A DNA stretch of 13,309 bases, from positions 1-13,309 of the forward strand of contig CAYLNK010000181.1 of the NCBI GenBank assembly GCA_964384675.1, in the 5' to 3' direction. Numbering within the stretch: position 1 is the first letter of the stretch; every line of letters begins with the position of its first letter. The notes under the pieces are model-generated. The model worked only from the letters and a program-made list of their open reading frames with translations, ran no database searches and was not told where the DNA came from. Position numbers and translations under genes: made by a program. This DNA comes from CAYLNK01 sp964384675 (lineage in GTDB: Bacteria > Acidobacteriota > Thermoanaerobaculia > UBA5066). Positions 1 to 7,146 of the stretch are shown here, one piece after another.

Positions 1-380
1 TGGACGAGCAGCGGCTCGCCGACGCCGTCGCGGTGGCGGGCCTCTCGGCGGCCAGCCGCGACCGGCGCCGCGCCGTGATCCTCATCGCCGGGCCCGAGCC
101 GCACGATCGGAGCGAGCTGTCGATGGAAGGAGCGAGGCACTTCCTGGCCTCGATCGGCGTCCCGTTCTTCACGATCTCCGTGCGGTCGTACGCCGACGAG
201 GTCGTGGCCGGCTTCGGCGGGACGGCCCTGTCCGGATCCTCCGTGGCAGCCCTGCGCGACGCGTTCCGCGCCGTGGCGGACGCGCTGGAGCGGCAGCGCG
301 TCGTCTGGGTCGCGGGGAAGCGGCTTCCGCAGCGGATCGCCCTCTCGAGCGAGGCGCGCGACCTCTCCCGGGTGCGCTGA
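1..380 (+). CDS. C-terminal part of a VWFA-related protein (5' end outside window)
   Basis: The reading frame is open from the first complete codon at base 3, so the gene begins upstream. The visible ~125 residues start with D-E-Q-R-L-A-D-A-V. They contain a hydrophobic beta-strand (AVILIAG), then D-R-S-E-L-S and a second strand (VPFFTISV), the pattern of the later strands of a von Willebrand A-like Rossmann fold. The tail has a W-V-A-G-K-R-L-P-Q-R-I-A-L-S stretch. From memory, this resembles the C-terminus of 'VWFA-related' proteins common in Acidobacteriota. The MIDAS metal site would lie in the missing N-terminal part, so it cannot be checked. The TGA stop (378-380) is immediately followed by the ATG of the metallopeptidase gene, so the two are almost certainly co-transcribed and probably translationally coupled. 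Family assignment is moderate; molecular function is unknown. Confidence 0.55.
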   Translation, partial: DEQRLADAVAVAGLSAASRDRRRAVILIAGPEPHDRSELSMEGARHFLASIGVPFFTISVRSYADEVVAGFGGTALSGSSVAALRDAFRAVADALERQRVVWVAGKRLPQRIALSSEARDLSRVR

Positions 381-1529
381 ATGCCGCTCCTCGCCGTCCT
401 CCTGGTGCTTCTCGGCGACGTGCCCGTCCCCGGCGGCCTCGTGAGCGTCGTCGAGGGGACGCGCCTGCGGGTGCTGCCTTCCGCGGCCGCGCGGTCGCTC
501 GCCGTGGTCGACGCGCCGCAGACGCTCGAGGTGCTCGAGGTCGAGGACGGTTGGGTGCGCGTTCGGTACGGCTCGTTCTCCGGCTGGCTGAAGCCGGAGG
601 GGGACGGCGGCGAGCCGGGACAGCCGGAGCGGCGCGAGTCGCGGGACGAGGGACGCCTGGGGCGGGCCCTGAGGGCGTTCCCCCGGCCGGTCGTCCCGCG
701 CCCGTTCGGTCCGTTCGAGCTCTACACCGACGTGGCGAGCGCCCGCGTGCTGTCGCTCCTGGAGCGCACGGCCTCCGGGCTCCCGGGCGTCCACTCCGAG
801 CGGTACGGGGTGCGTCCCGTCCCGTCGGACGGCCGCGACGCCGTCGTCCTCTTCGCGAGGACGCCCGACTACGAGGCGCTGGTGGCCGGCGAGGAGCCGC
901 TCGCCAGGACCGGACCGCGGGGCCACGCCGGCCGGGGCGTGGCCGTGCTCTCGGTGGTGGCCGGAGGCGTCGACGAGGCGCGCGGCCTCCTCGTGCACGA
1001 GGTCGCGCACCTCCAGAACCGGCGCACGCTCGGCCAGCTCCTCCCGCCGTGGCTCGAGGAGGGGATCGCGGAGGACCTCGCGATCTGCCGCTTCGGCCCC
1101 GACGGACGGGTCCTGCCGGACACCTTGCGCGTCGAGGTGGAGCGCACCCGCGAACGGACGGGCGAGTCCGCCCGCTCGCGCCTTCGCGTGGTCACCCGGC
1201 AAAGCGGGCCTCTCGTGTCGGTCGCCGCGCTCGCGGAGAAGGCCCGGCGCAAGGAGCTCCCGCCGCTCGCGACCCTCCTGTCCATGCCCGCCGACGAGTT
1301 CGTCTCGAAGGCGGAGCGGGGACTGAGCTACCCGATGGCGGCGCTGTTCATCCGCTTCCTGCTCGCGGACGGGCTACCGGGGTCGCGGGACGCCTTCCGT
1401 CTCTTCCTGGGCGGTGTGGCGACGGGCGAGTCGCCCTCGCACCTGCGGCTGCTCGAGTCGCTGGGCACCGATCTCCCCACGCTGGACGCGGCGTTCCGGA
1501 AGCGACTGGCGGCGCTTCCGGCAAGGTGA
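381..1529 (+). CDS. Secreted SH3-like domain + HExxH zinc metallopeptidase (gluzincin type)
   Basis: The 382-residue protein starts with a short hydrophobic stretch (residues 2-12), a likely signal peptide or anchor. A bacterial SH3-like domain follows at about 20-72 (V-E-G-T-R-L-R-V-L-P ... G-W-V-R-V-R-Y-G ... G-W-L). After a charged linker comes a peptidase domain from about 110 to the end. It carries H206-E-V-A-H210, and 16 residues later W-L-E-E-G-I-A-E, where E227 is the probable third zinc ligand. This is the layout of the peptidase MA(E)/DUF1570-like group. The residues F-E-L-Y-T-D-V and V-V-L-F-A-R upstream match the typical lead-in of these domains. It probably acts outside the cytoplasm; the substrate is unknown. 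The ATG at 381 directly abuts the preceding TGA, which supports this start. The gene converges on the repeat-protein gene ending at 1614. Confidence 0.75.
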   Translation: MPLLAVLLVLLGDVPVPGGLVSVVEGTRLRVLPSAAARSLAVVDAPQTLEVLEVEDGWVRVRYGSFSGWLKPEGDGGEPGQPERRESRDEGRLGRALRAFPRPVVPRPFGPFELYTDVASARVLSLLERTASGLPGVHSERYGVRPVPSDGRDAVVLFARTPDYEALVAGEEPLARTGPRGHAGRGVAVLSVVAGGVDEARGLLVHEVAHLQNRRTLGQLLPPWLEEGIAEDLAICRFGPDGRVLPDTLRVEVERTRERTGESARSRLRVVTRQSGPLVSVAALAEKARRKELPPLATLLSMPADEFVSKAERGLSYPMAALFIRFLLADGLPGSRDAFRLFLGGVATGESPSHLRLLESLGTDLPTLDAAFRKRLAALPAR

Positions 1530-1613
1530 GCGAGCGGAGGTCCCGCGTACACCCGAGCGCGCCGGAACCGGCAGGCGGAGCGATGTGGGGCCGACGGAAC
1601 GCCCAGTGCGGTG

Positions 1614-2834
1614 TCACTTCTCCAGGTCGATCCGCTTGACGTCCTCCCACGGGACGTAGGTCTTCTCGTCCCCGTGGAGGACGAAGACGCCGGCGTTCTC
1701 GTCCGTGACGTCCGCGGACTCCCCGAGGCGAAGCTCCTCCGTGCCTCCGCGGAGGGTGACCCGGGAGCGGGACGAGCCGGAGCGGACCACCGACGCCACC
1801 ATCGAGAAGGGAATGCTGTAGGACAGCCCGGACGCCTCACCGTCCAGAGTCTCCCAGCCGTTCGCCTCGTCGACGTCGTAGACGAGGCGTCCTTTGTGGG
1901 TGGCCCCGGATCGCGTCGTCACGACCCCCTGCAGGGGCCCGGCGGGCGGGAAGGTGTCGTAGCCGGGCCCCGAGCCGCCTTCCGCGAAGTCGACCCTTTC
2001 GAAGGCCGACCAGGAGACGAGGACCCGCCCGAAGCGTGGGTCGTCCACGAAGATGCCGCGGTTGTCCGAGTCGACGTCGTTCGTGCCGCGCAGGACCAGC
2101 TCGCGACCGTCCCTGAGGTGGACCGTCGAGGACCTCCGTCCGTTCCGCTCGATGGCCTTGATCCGCCCCATCTCGAGCTTCATCTTGCCCTCGTCGGATT
2201 CCCCGTCGAGGACGTCGGTGGCGACGCACTCCTCCTTGTCCCACTGCACGAACCCCGTGAACGTCTGCGAGGTCGTCCGCACGGTCCCGAAGAGGCGCGC
2301 CGGCACGTTCGGGAGGTCGGCGGGCGTGGGCTTGAAGTCGATCCGGCGGATCTTCTCCCACGCCAGCTGCACCTCGCCGAGCGAGCCGTCCCAGACGGTG
2401 ATCCGCGCGCCGACGTCGTTCGAGCCGCCGTCCACCAGGACCTCCTCGCGGCTCTTCAGCACGAGCGTCGCCTCGCGCGATCCGGACGGGAGGATCGAGG
2501 CGAGGTCGCCGAATCGCACGACGAGCTGGCGCCCGCCGCCCTCCGCCCAGCGAAGGCCGATCCGCCGGCCGAAGATCCGCAGGCCCTCGCTGGCGTGCCG
2601 GTGCTCTCGCGGGACGTCGTGCAGGAGAGGCCTCTCCACCTTCGAGGCGTTGAAGTGGTCGGTCCAGAAGGCCTCCTCCTTTCCCCAGCGGAGGCGCCCT
2701 TCGTACGTCGTGCCCCCCTTCGTCTGGATCGAGCCGTAGAGGTACCCCTTCGTGTCTCCGGCCAGGGCCCCGGAGGTGGGACCGCAGAGGGCGGCCAGGA
2801 GAACGGTGCTCGACAGGAACGGCTTGCTGCGCAT
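1614..2834 (-). CDS. Secreted triple-repeat protein of unknown function, third gene of the ECF sigma operon
   Basis: The 406-residue protein starts at ATG 2834, with GAGGAG (2843-2848) 8 bases upstream. The same frame stays open further upstream, but that stretch lies in the anti-sigma gene and lacks signal-peptide character. Residues 1-25 form a signal peptide ending A-L-A|G. The rest is three tandem copies of one module: about 31-167, 180-283 and 300-404. Each begins with G-x-V/I-x-T and G-x-L/V-x-W/Y-D/G-x-x-E. Each continues with V-x-L-R-x-G-x-E-L-x-L and N-D-V-x-x-x-N-x-G-I-x-V-x-D. Each ends with V-x-V-x-W-x-x-x-x-R-I-D-F/L. The strand-rich pattern suggests beta-barrel or beta-sandwich units. 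I do not recognise a named domain. It lies 19 bases after the anti-sigma stop, so it is probably an extracytoplasmic target or partner of this sigma pathway. Confidence 0.8.
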   Translation of the reverse strand: MRSKPFLSSTVLLAALCGPTSGALAGDTKGYLYGSIQTKGGTTYEGRLRWGKEEAFWTDHFNASKVERPLLHDVPREHRHASEGLRIFGRRIGLRWAEGGGRQLVVRFGDLASILPSGSREATLVLKSREEVLVDGGSNDVGARITVWDGSLGEVQLAWEKIRRIDFKPTPADLPNVPARLFGTVRTTSQTFTGFVQWDKEECVATDVLDGESDEGKMKLEMGRIKAIERNGRRSSTVHLRDGRELVLRGTNDVDSDNRGIFVDDPRFGRVLVSWSAFERVDFAEGGSGPGYDTFPPAGPLQGVVTTRSGATHKGRLVYDVDEANGWETLDGEASGLSYSIPFSMVASVVRSGSSRSRVTLRGGTEELRLGESADVTDENAGVFVLHGDEKTYVPWEDVKRIDLEK

Positions 2835-2853
2835 GAGGCAATCTCCTCGCGTA

Positions 2854-3495
2854 TCAGGACGGCAGGCGCGTCGCGTTGCGGAGCGACTCCTTGCCTCCAT
2901 CGGACTCTTCGGTCTCGTCGTTCTCTGTGTCGGTGGCCGCGTCCGAGTCACCCGGCTCGAGGTTGCCCTCGCGCTCGAGCACGAGCCTGAGGACGCGTTC
3001 GGTCTCGTGGTGGTACCTGCGGTCGGCGGAGAGGAGCTCGGCGAGGAGCGACATGAAGCGCTCGTCGGTCATCCGTCCACGCGCTCCCTCCACGACGATC
3101 TCGTGGAGGACCGACGGGACGGCCGAGCCGCCCGGGGGCGTCGACGGCCTGCCGGGGCGCCTCGCGAGCACGCCGACCGAAAGGAGGGCCACCGCGGCGG
3201 CCAGGCCGGCCGTCCAAGCCTTCCGCCCGGGAGGGCCCCACCGGCGGGACGCCCGCTCTCCCCCCGTCGCGCGGGCCGCCACGCCTCTCCAGATCTCCTC
3301 GGAGGCCTCCGGCGCCGGCGCGACCAGGCGTTCGGAAAGGTGGCGCGCCTCGACGTAGAAGCGACGGCACGGCCCGCAGACGGCGAGGTGGTCGATCGCG
3401 GGCAAGGCCTCCGGGAAGGGCAGCTCGCCGTCCAGGAACGCCGAGAGCTGGGGCGCTCTCTCGTCGCAGGGTTCCGATCCAGCGAAAGAGCTCAT
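2854..3495 (-). CDS. Zinc-finger (ZAS-type) membrane anti-sigma factor
   Basis: The 213-residue protein has the layout of an anti-ECF-sigma factor. An N-terminal cytoplasmic zinc-binding anti-sigma domain carries C10, L-S-A-F-L-D-G-E-L (17-25) and H36-L-A-V-C40-G-P-C43, which is the H-x3-C-x2-C core. One transmembrane helix follows at about 93-111. The extracytoplasmic part of about 100 residues includes a charged helix (about 160-185) and an acidic, Asp/Glu/Thr-rich tail. The start ATG (3493-3495) overlaps the sigma stop in ATGA, and GGAGGG lies upstream within the sigma gene. It should bind and silence the co-encoded sigma factor until a signal releases it. The first ligand is Cys rather than the more usual His; ZAS proteins vary here. 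No protease cleavage site can be identified. Confidence 0.85.
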   Translation of the reverse strand: MSSFAGSEPCDERAPQLSAFLDGELPFPEALPAIDHLAVCGPCRRFYVEARHLSERLVAPAPEASEEIWRGVAARATGGERASRRWGPPGRKAWTAGLAAAVALLSVGVLARRPGRPSTPPGGSAVPSVLHEIVVEGARGRMTDERFMSLLAELLSADRRYHHETERVLRLVLEREGNLEPGDSDAATDTENDETEESDGGKESLRNATRLPS

Positions 3496-4034
3496 GTCGT
3501 CGTCCCTCCACGGAATGGCCGGAGAGCGTCCACGAGCCGGCGCCGGGCGCGATAGACGTGGACCTTCACCTGGGCGAGCGTCGTCCCCGTCTCGCGGGCG
3601 ACCTCCTCGTACGAAAGGCCCTGGAGCGCGGCCAGCTCGAAGGCGCGCCGGTGGCTCGGCGGAAGCGCCTCGAGCGCCGTCCCCAGCGCCTCGGACAGGA
3701 ACCGGAAGGAGGCGTCCTCGTGGGGGCCGGGCTCCGGGGCGGGCAGGGCCGCCAGGTCTCCGGAGGCCTCCACGGCCGAGGGCCCGATCCGGCGGGGCCG
3801 GCGCAGGGAATTGAGCGTGAGGTGCTTGGCCGTCGCGATCAGATAGGAACGGAGGTTCTCGATCCGATCGGGCTCGCCGGTCTTCATGGCCCGCAGGAAC
3901 GTCTCCTGCAGGAGGTCCTCGGCCTCGTGGGCGGGCAGCCGGGTCTTCAGGAACCTGAAGACGGGCCCCGAATGAGCGGAGAAGGCTCCCCGCCATGCCG
4001 ACTCCCCGTCCGTGAAAGGGCCGAGCCTCGTCAT
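3492..4034 (-). CDS. ECF-family RNA polymerase sigma factor
   Basis: The 180-residue protein is normal length for a group 4 (ECF) sigma factor. Region 2 spans about 18-82: H-E-A-E-D-L-L-Q-E-T-F-L-R-A (35-48) is the core-polymerase and -10 element, followed by N-L-R-S-Y-L-I-A-T-A-K-H. A Pro/Glu-rich linker (83-110) leads to region 4 at about 116-172. There A-L-P-P-S-H-R-R-A-F-E-L, L-S-Y-E-E-V-A-R-E-T-G and T-L-A-Q-V-K-V-H-V-Y-R-A-R-R-R-L form the -35-binding helix-turn-helix. The first possible start is ATG 4034. No Shine-Dalgarno sequence precedes it, consistent with a leaderless or very short-leader transcript from the promoter at 4044-4071. The next gene, overlapping by ATGA, is its anti-sigma factor. 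The regulon cannot be read from the window beyond probable autoregulation. Confidence 0.92.
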   Translation of the reverse strand: MTRLGPFTDGESAWRGAFSAHSGPVFRFLKTRLPAHEAEDLLQETFLRAMKTGEPDRIENLRSYLIATAKHLTLNSLRRPRRIGPSAVEASGDLAALPAPEPGPHEDASFRFLSEALGTALEALPPSHRRAFELAALQGLSYEEVARETGTTLAQVKVHVYRARRRLVDALRPFRGGTTT

Positions 4035-4043
4035 TCGACTACA

Positions 4044-4071
4044 TAGGACACCGGAGCCGCCGGGAAGTTAC
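4044..4071 (-). promoter_or_regulatory. Candidate sigma-E-like (ECF) promoter of the sigma/anti-sigma/repeat-protein operon
   Basis: On the minus strand GTAACTT (4071-4065) is followed by a 15-base spacer and GTCCTA (4049-4044). This resembles the RpoE-type pattern GGAACTT-N15/16-GTCTAA. Transcription would start near 4037, only a few bases before the sigma ATG at 4034, so the mRNA would be nearly leaderless. The -35 element overlaps the TAA stop of the permease gene (4068-4070). The match is by eye and its chance expectation is untested. Confidence 0.45.
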
Positions 4072-5450
4072 AGGCTCCCGGCCGATCGCTTCCCCGCGCG
4101 AAGGAGCGCGAGGCCCAGGACCTGCGCTCCGACGAAGACGGCCGCGACGCGGAGCCCGAACCGCAGGGTGCTCGCGACCTCCACGACCGGGACGACCGCC
4201 AGCACCATGAAGAGGAGCGTCACCCCGAACCCCGACGCGGCGGCGAGGCGCAGCCAGAGCGGCGGCGTCGAGAACCCTCTCCGGGCGAGGAGCGGGATGC
4301 CGAAAAGGCACAGGTACGTCGCGGCGAAGAAGAGGCCGGCCGCGCTCTGGAGGAGCTGGTACGCCTCCCCGAGGCCGACGCCGAGCCCTCCCACGAAGCC
4401 GAGCGCCCACGTCGCCACGCCCGCGAAGAGGATCGAGCGGACCGGCAGCTGCCGCCGGTCGAGGCGCGCGAACCAGCCGGGGAGGACGTGGTTCCAGCCG
4501 GCCACCATCGGGAGCCGGGTGATGGCGGTGAAGGAGATGCTGGCCGCGGCGATATCCCGCAGGAGGAGCGCCGCGATGGCCGCGCCGCCCCACGACGCGC
4601 CGCCGCGTCGCGAGAACGCCTGGGCGACCGGATTGACGAGGTCGACCTCGGCGGCGGGGACGATCGTCCGGAGCGCGTCGGTGCCCCCGATGTAGAAAAG
4701 GGCGATGATCGGCACGGCGATCATCACGGACCGCGGCAGGTCCCGGCCCGGCCGGCGCGCCTCGCCCGAGAGCGCCGCGAGGCACTCGAGCCCGGCCAGC
4801 CCGAAGACGGAGATCTTGGTGAACAGCTCGAGCGCCAGGAGAGGGGAGCCCGGCCCTGGGCCTTCCGATCGAGGGACCGATCCCCGGGCGCCGGCCGCCA
4901 GCGCGACGAGGAGGAGGAAGAAGACGAGCTGCAGGGCGGCCCCGCCGTCGTGGACCCAGCGGCCGAGCCTCAGGCCCGACACCGCGAGCACCCCCAGGAG
5001 GGCCATGAGCGCGAGGTGCAGGAGCGCCGGGCCCGGCCCGTCGCCGGTCCTGCCCAGGGCGGCCCTCGCGTACGTGAGGCCCTGGGCCGTGGAGAGCCCG
5101 AGCGTCGACGTGTACGCGACGACGAAGATCCAGATGTTCCAGCCCACCAGGAATCCCAGCGTCTCGCCGTAGGCGGCCCGCGCCCACTCGTAGATGCCGC
5201 CTTCCAGGGGCCGTTCCCGGGACAGACGGATCACCACGGCCGCCAGGGGGAGGTGGAAGAGGGCGATGCCGAGGAGCCAGAAGAGATGGTGCGACGGCCC
5301 GAGCTTCGCCCCCGTCCCCAGCCAGTTCGTCCCGATGACGATCAGGACCTGGCCGAGGACGAGGTCCCTGAGCGTGAGGACGCGCCGCAGCTCGTGGGAC
5401 GACGCCGGCGACGGGGCTTCCGTCGCCTGCACCGCGCCGGCCGAGCTCAC
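4068..5450 (-). CDS. APC-superfamily amino acid (polyamine/organocation) permease
   Basis: The 460-residue protein has many hydrophobic segments, about 12 helices. Family landmarks include L-T-L-R-D-L-V-L-G at 26-34 leading into TM1, E-G-G-I-Y-E-W-A-R-A-A-Y-G-E (83-96) before the G-W-N-I-W helix, and the S-G-E-A-R-R-P-G-R-D-L-P-R-S loop (228-241). That loop is a signature of the AA_permease_2 group. Most likely it is a proton-coupled amino acid or amine transporter; substrate and direction are unknown. The usual I-G-x-G-I-F/G element in TM1 reads I-G-T-N-W-L-G-T-G, so specificity may be unusual. The start is GTG at 5448-5450, overlapping the methyltransferase TGA in GTGA. There is no good Shine-Dalgarno and no Met codon near the N-terminus, so coupling to the upstream gene is likely. 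The frame remains open far upstream, but that is the shadow of the methyltransferase. Confidence 0.85.
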   Translation of the reverse strand: MSSAGAVQATEAPSPASSHELRRVLTLRDLVLGQVLIVIGTNWLGTGAKLGPSHHLFWLLGIALFHLPLAAVVIRLSRERPLEGGIYEWARAAYGETLGFLVGWNIWIFVVAYTSTLGLSTAQGLTYARAALGRTGDGPGPALLHLALMALLGVLAVSGLRLGRWVHDGGAALQLVFFLLLVALAAGARGSVPRSEGPGPGSPLLALELFTKISVFGLAGLECLAALSGEARRPGRDLPRSVMIAVPIIALFYIGGTDALRTIVPAAEVDLVNPVAQAFSRRGGASWGGAAIAALLLRDIAAASISFTAITRLPMVAGWNHVLPGWFARLDRRQLPVRSILFAGVATWALGFVGGLGVGLGEAYQLLQSAAGLFFAATYLCLFGIPLLARRGFSTPPLWLRLAAASGFGVTLLFMVLAVVPVVEVASTLRFGLRVAAVFVGAQVLGLALLRAGKRSAGSL

Positions 5451-6436
5451 GGCTTGCGCCCGACCGTCGCCTGCCACGGCCCGACCACCGGGCGCGTCGT
5501 CACGTCCACGAATCCCGCCTCCAGGAGGAACGACTCCAGCTCCGCGACAGAATACTGCTGTCCCCCCGTCAGGAGCAGCATCGCGAGCCCGCTGGCGACG
5601 ACCTCGGCCGGCCCCGTGCGGTCGGACGCGAGCGGCATCTCCAGCGCGACCAGGCGGCCGCCCGGAGGGAGCGCCTCGAAGCTGCGCGCCACGAGACGGC
5701 GGGCTTCGTCGGGCCGCCAGTCGTGCAGCACGTCCGCCAGCAGGTGGAGATCGGCGTCGGGCCAGGGGCTCCGCCACATGTCCCCGGCGACCACGTCGAC
5801 GCGGTCGGCGAGCCCCGTCCGCTGGACCGCCAGCCACGCCGAGCCCGCGAGGGCCGGCAGCTCGAGGATCACGGCCTTGAGGTCCGGGGCCGAGCGCACG
5901 GCGGCGACGGCGTGCGTCCCGTGGGCGCCCCCGACGTCCAGGAGGCGCCGGTGTCCCGAGACGTCCACCACGTCGGGCCACCGTGTGGCGACCGGAAGCG
6001 CGTGCTCGTCCATCATCCCGGCGAAGCTCTCCGGCTCGATCCCGAACCAGTCCCCCGCGAACGGGTTCGAGCGCTCCCCGTCCTCCCGGACCGCGGAGAG
6101 GAGGCGTTCGTAGCCGTATCGCTCCCGGACGAGGTGGACTCCGAGCCCGAAGAGCGCGGACGGCTCGCCGTTCTCGCGCAGCACCGCCGCCCGGCCCGCC
6201 GGCGTGAGGGCCACCCGCTCGTCGAGCCGGGTCGTCACGCCGAACGAGCCCGCGGCCCCGGCCAGGAGTCGGACGACGCGCTCGGAGAGATCCAGCCTCG
6301 CCGCCAGCTCCTCGATCGCGAGCGGGCCGGCGGCGAGGGCGCTGAACAGCCCGATCTCGTGGGCCGCCAGCGTGGCGTGGTGAAGGAGGACTCCGTCCAC
6401 GACGGCATAGGGCAGGCTCACGGAGTCCATCGGCAT
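5447..6436 (-). CDS. SAM-dependent small-molecule O-methyltransferase (family 2 / COMT-like)
   Basis: The 329-residue protein has an N-terminal winged-helix dimerisation domain (about 8-90: A-T-L-A-A-H-E-I-G-L-F-S-A-L then I-E-E-L-A-A-R-L-D-L). A Rossmann SAM-binding domain follows. Motif I is L-L-D-V-G-G-A-H-G-T (165-174), V-V-A-G-D-M is at 215-220, and V-L-H-D-W-R-P-D-E-A-R is at 236-246. H238 matches the catalytic-base His of plant-type COMT and bacterial hydroxyneurosporene-type enzymes. L-P-P-G-G-R-L-V-A-L-E is at 256-266. It probably methylates a hydroxyl group on a small aromatic or polyketide-like substrate, which is not deducible here. ATG 6436 overlaps the previous stop in TGATG; a second ATG lies two codons later (6430). 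No Shine-Dalgarno is visible, so translational coupling is likely. It sits between a secreted lipocalin-like protein and a permease. Confidence 0.85.
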   Translation of the reverse strand: MPMDSVSLPYAVVDGVLLHHATLAAHEIGLFSALAAGPLAIEELAARLDLSERVVRLLAGAAGSFGVTTRLDERVALTPAGRAAVLRENGEPSALFGLGVHLVRERYGYERLLSAVREDGERSNPFAGDWFGIEPESFAGMMDEHALPVATRWPDVVDVSGHRRLLDVGGAHGTHAVAAVRSAPDLKAVILELPALAGSAWLAVQRTGLADRVDVVAGDMWRSPWPDADLHLLADVLHDWRPDEARRLVARSFEALPPGGRLVALEMPLASDRTGPAEVVASGLAMLLLTGGQQYSVAELESFLLEAGFVDVTTRPVVGPWQATVGRKP

Positions 6437-7038
6437 CAGAGGGGGAGCGGCGTGACGCGGGATCCGTAGAAGGGGCCGGTGGCGACCTCGGGAGCGACCT
6501 CGTTGCCGGCGAGGTCCAGGATGTCGACCGCGGAGTCGGCGGCGAACGAGTCACCGTTGACCCGGACGCGGCAGCGGACGCGGATGCGGCCCACAGCCTG
6601 GCCCGCGTCGAAGGCGAAGAGCTCGAACGTCAGGAACGTGCTGTTGCCGATGATCCGCCAGGCGCCGTGGGCCGGACCCTCGACGAGCGAGCCGAGGAGG
6701 CTCGACGTCTCCACGAACGTGCCGTCCTGCCCGAACGTCTGGTATGCCTGGAACGGGGCGTCGCCCGGGACCTCGACGAACCACGTGCCGACGAGGTTCC
6801 CCGGATCGAAGACCCCGAGCGCGGCCGTCTCGCCCTCGGGGACGGGGGCGGGGCGGGAGGTCGGCAGGCTGGACCGCTCGATGGTGCCGTGCTTGAGGCC
6901 CACCAGCAGGTTCCGGGCGCGGCGCAGGCCGGCCGCGAGCGACGGCGCCTCGGGCTGGGCGGCGGCCGCGGGGCTCGTGACCCCGAGGGCTGCGAGGAGG
7001 GTGAGGGCGAGTGTCGTGGTGCGGATCGTCCGGTTCAT
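6436..7038 (-). CDS. Secreted lipocalin/calycin-like beta-barrel protein, first gene of the methyltransferase/permease operon
   Basis: The 200-residue protein starts at ATG 7038, with AAGGAG (7045-7050) 6 bases upstream. Residues 1-27 are a clear signal peptide (positive start, hydrophobic core, cleavage near A-A-A-A-Q). The mature part has a short helical stretch (34-50) and then a strand-rich domain from about 80. It begins N-L-V-G-T-W-F-V-E-V and continues with T-F-G-Q-D-G-T-F-V-E-T, G-A-W-R-I-I-G-N-S-T-F-L-T-F and R-I-R-V-R-C-R-V-R-V-N-G-D-S-F. The opening G-T-W followed by alternating strands resembles a lipocalin-like or calycin ligand-binding barrel. This is a fold-level guess, not family recognition. 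The long in-frame extension upstream is antisense to the regulator gene and not real. The TGA stop overlaps the methyltransferase ATG by one base. Confidence 0.75.
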   Translation of the reverse strand: MNRTIRTTTLALTLLAALGVTSPAAAAQPEAPSLAAGLRRARNLLVGLKHGTIERSSLPTSRPAPVPEGETAALGVFDPGNLVGTWFVEVPGDAPFQAYQTFGQDGTFVETSSLLGSLVEGPAHGAWRIIGNSTFLTFELFAFDAGQAVGRIRVRCRVRVNGDSFAADSAVDILDLAGNEVAPEVATGPFYGSRVTPLPL

Positions 7039-7146
7039 CGTCTTCTCCTTCGTCGGCCGGCGTCTTTGCCGGTCCGATCGGAGGGCAATATCGGGAGGGG
7101 GCGAGGACCGAGTCCTTGGCACGGCGATGAAAACGATGAAAGATCC
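7039..7146. promoter_or_regulatory. Divergent control region between the lipocalin-like operon and the winged-helix/TPR regulator
   Basis: These 108 bases must hold the start signals for both directions. They contain an inverted repeat CCGGC-GTCTTT-GCCGG (7057-7072) directly followed by a perfect 10-base palindrome TCCGATCGGA (7073-7082). Either could be an operator for the adjacent regulator. No strong -35/-10 pair stands out on either strand; TTGGCA at 7116-7121 is a weak -35-like element. Confidence 0.35.

Noticed and set aside
1561..1572. GCCG-GAAC-CGGC inverted repeat between the convergent peptidase and repeat-protein genes, as a terminator.
   Set aside because: The stem is only 4 bases and no T-tract follows on either strand.
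1611..2990. A 459-codon open frame on the plus strand opposite the triple-repeat protein.
   Set aside because: The opposite strand encodes a protein with a signal peptide, good ribosome site and three matching repeats. The plus-strand translation is Arg/Pro/Gly-rich without domain features, typical of antisense frames in GC-rich DNA.
4488..6113. A 541-codon open frame on the plus strand opposite the permease and methyltransferase genes.
   Set aside because: It spans two well-recognised minus-strand genes and its composition is that of an antisense shadow, with no motifs.
5451..6554. In-frame N-terminal extension of the permease (to 828 residues).
   Set aside because: It overlaps the whole methyltransferase gene in another frame and lacks any domain character; the GTGA overlap at 5447-5450 gives a normal permease length.
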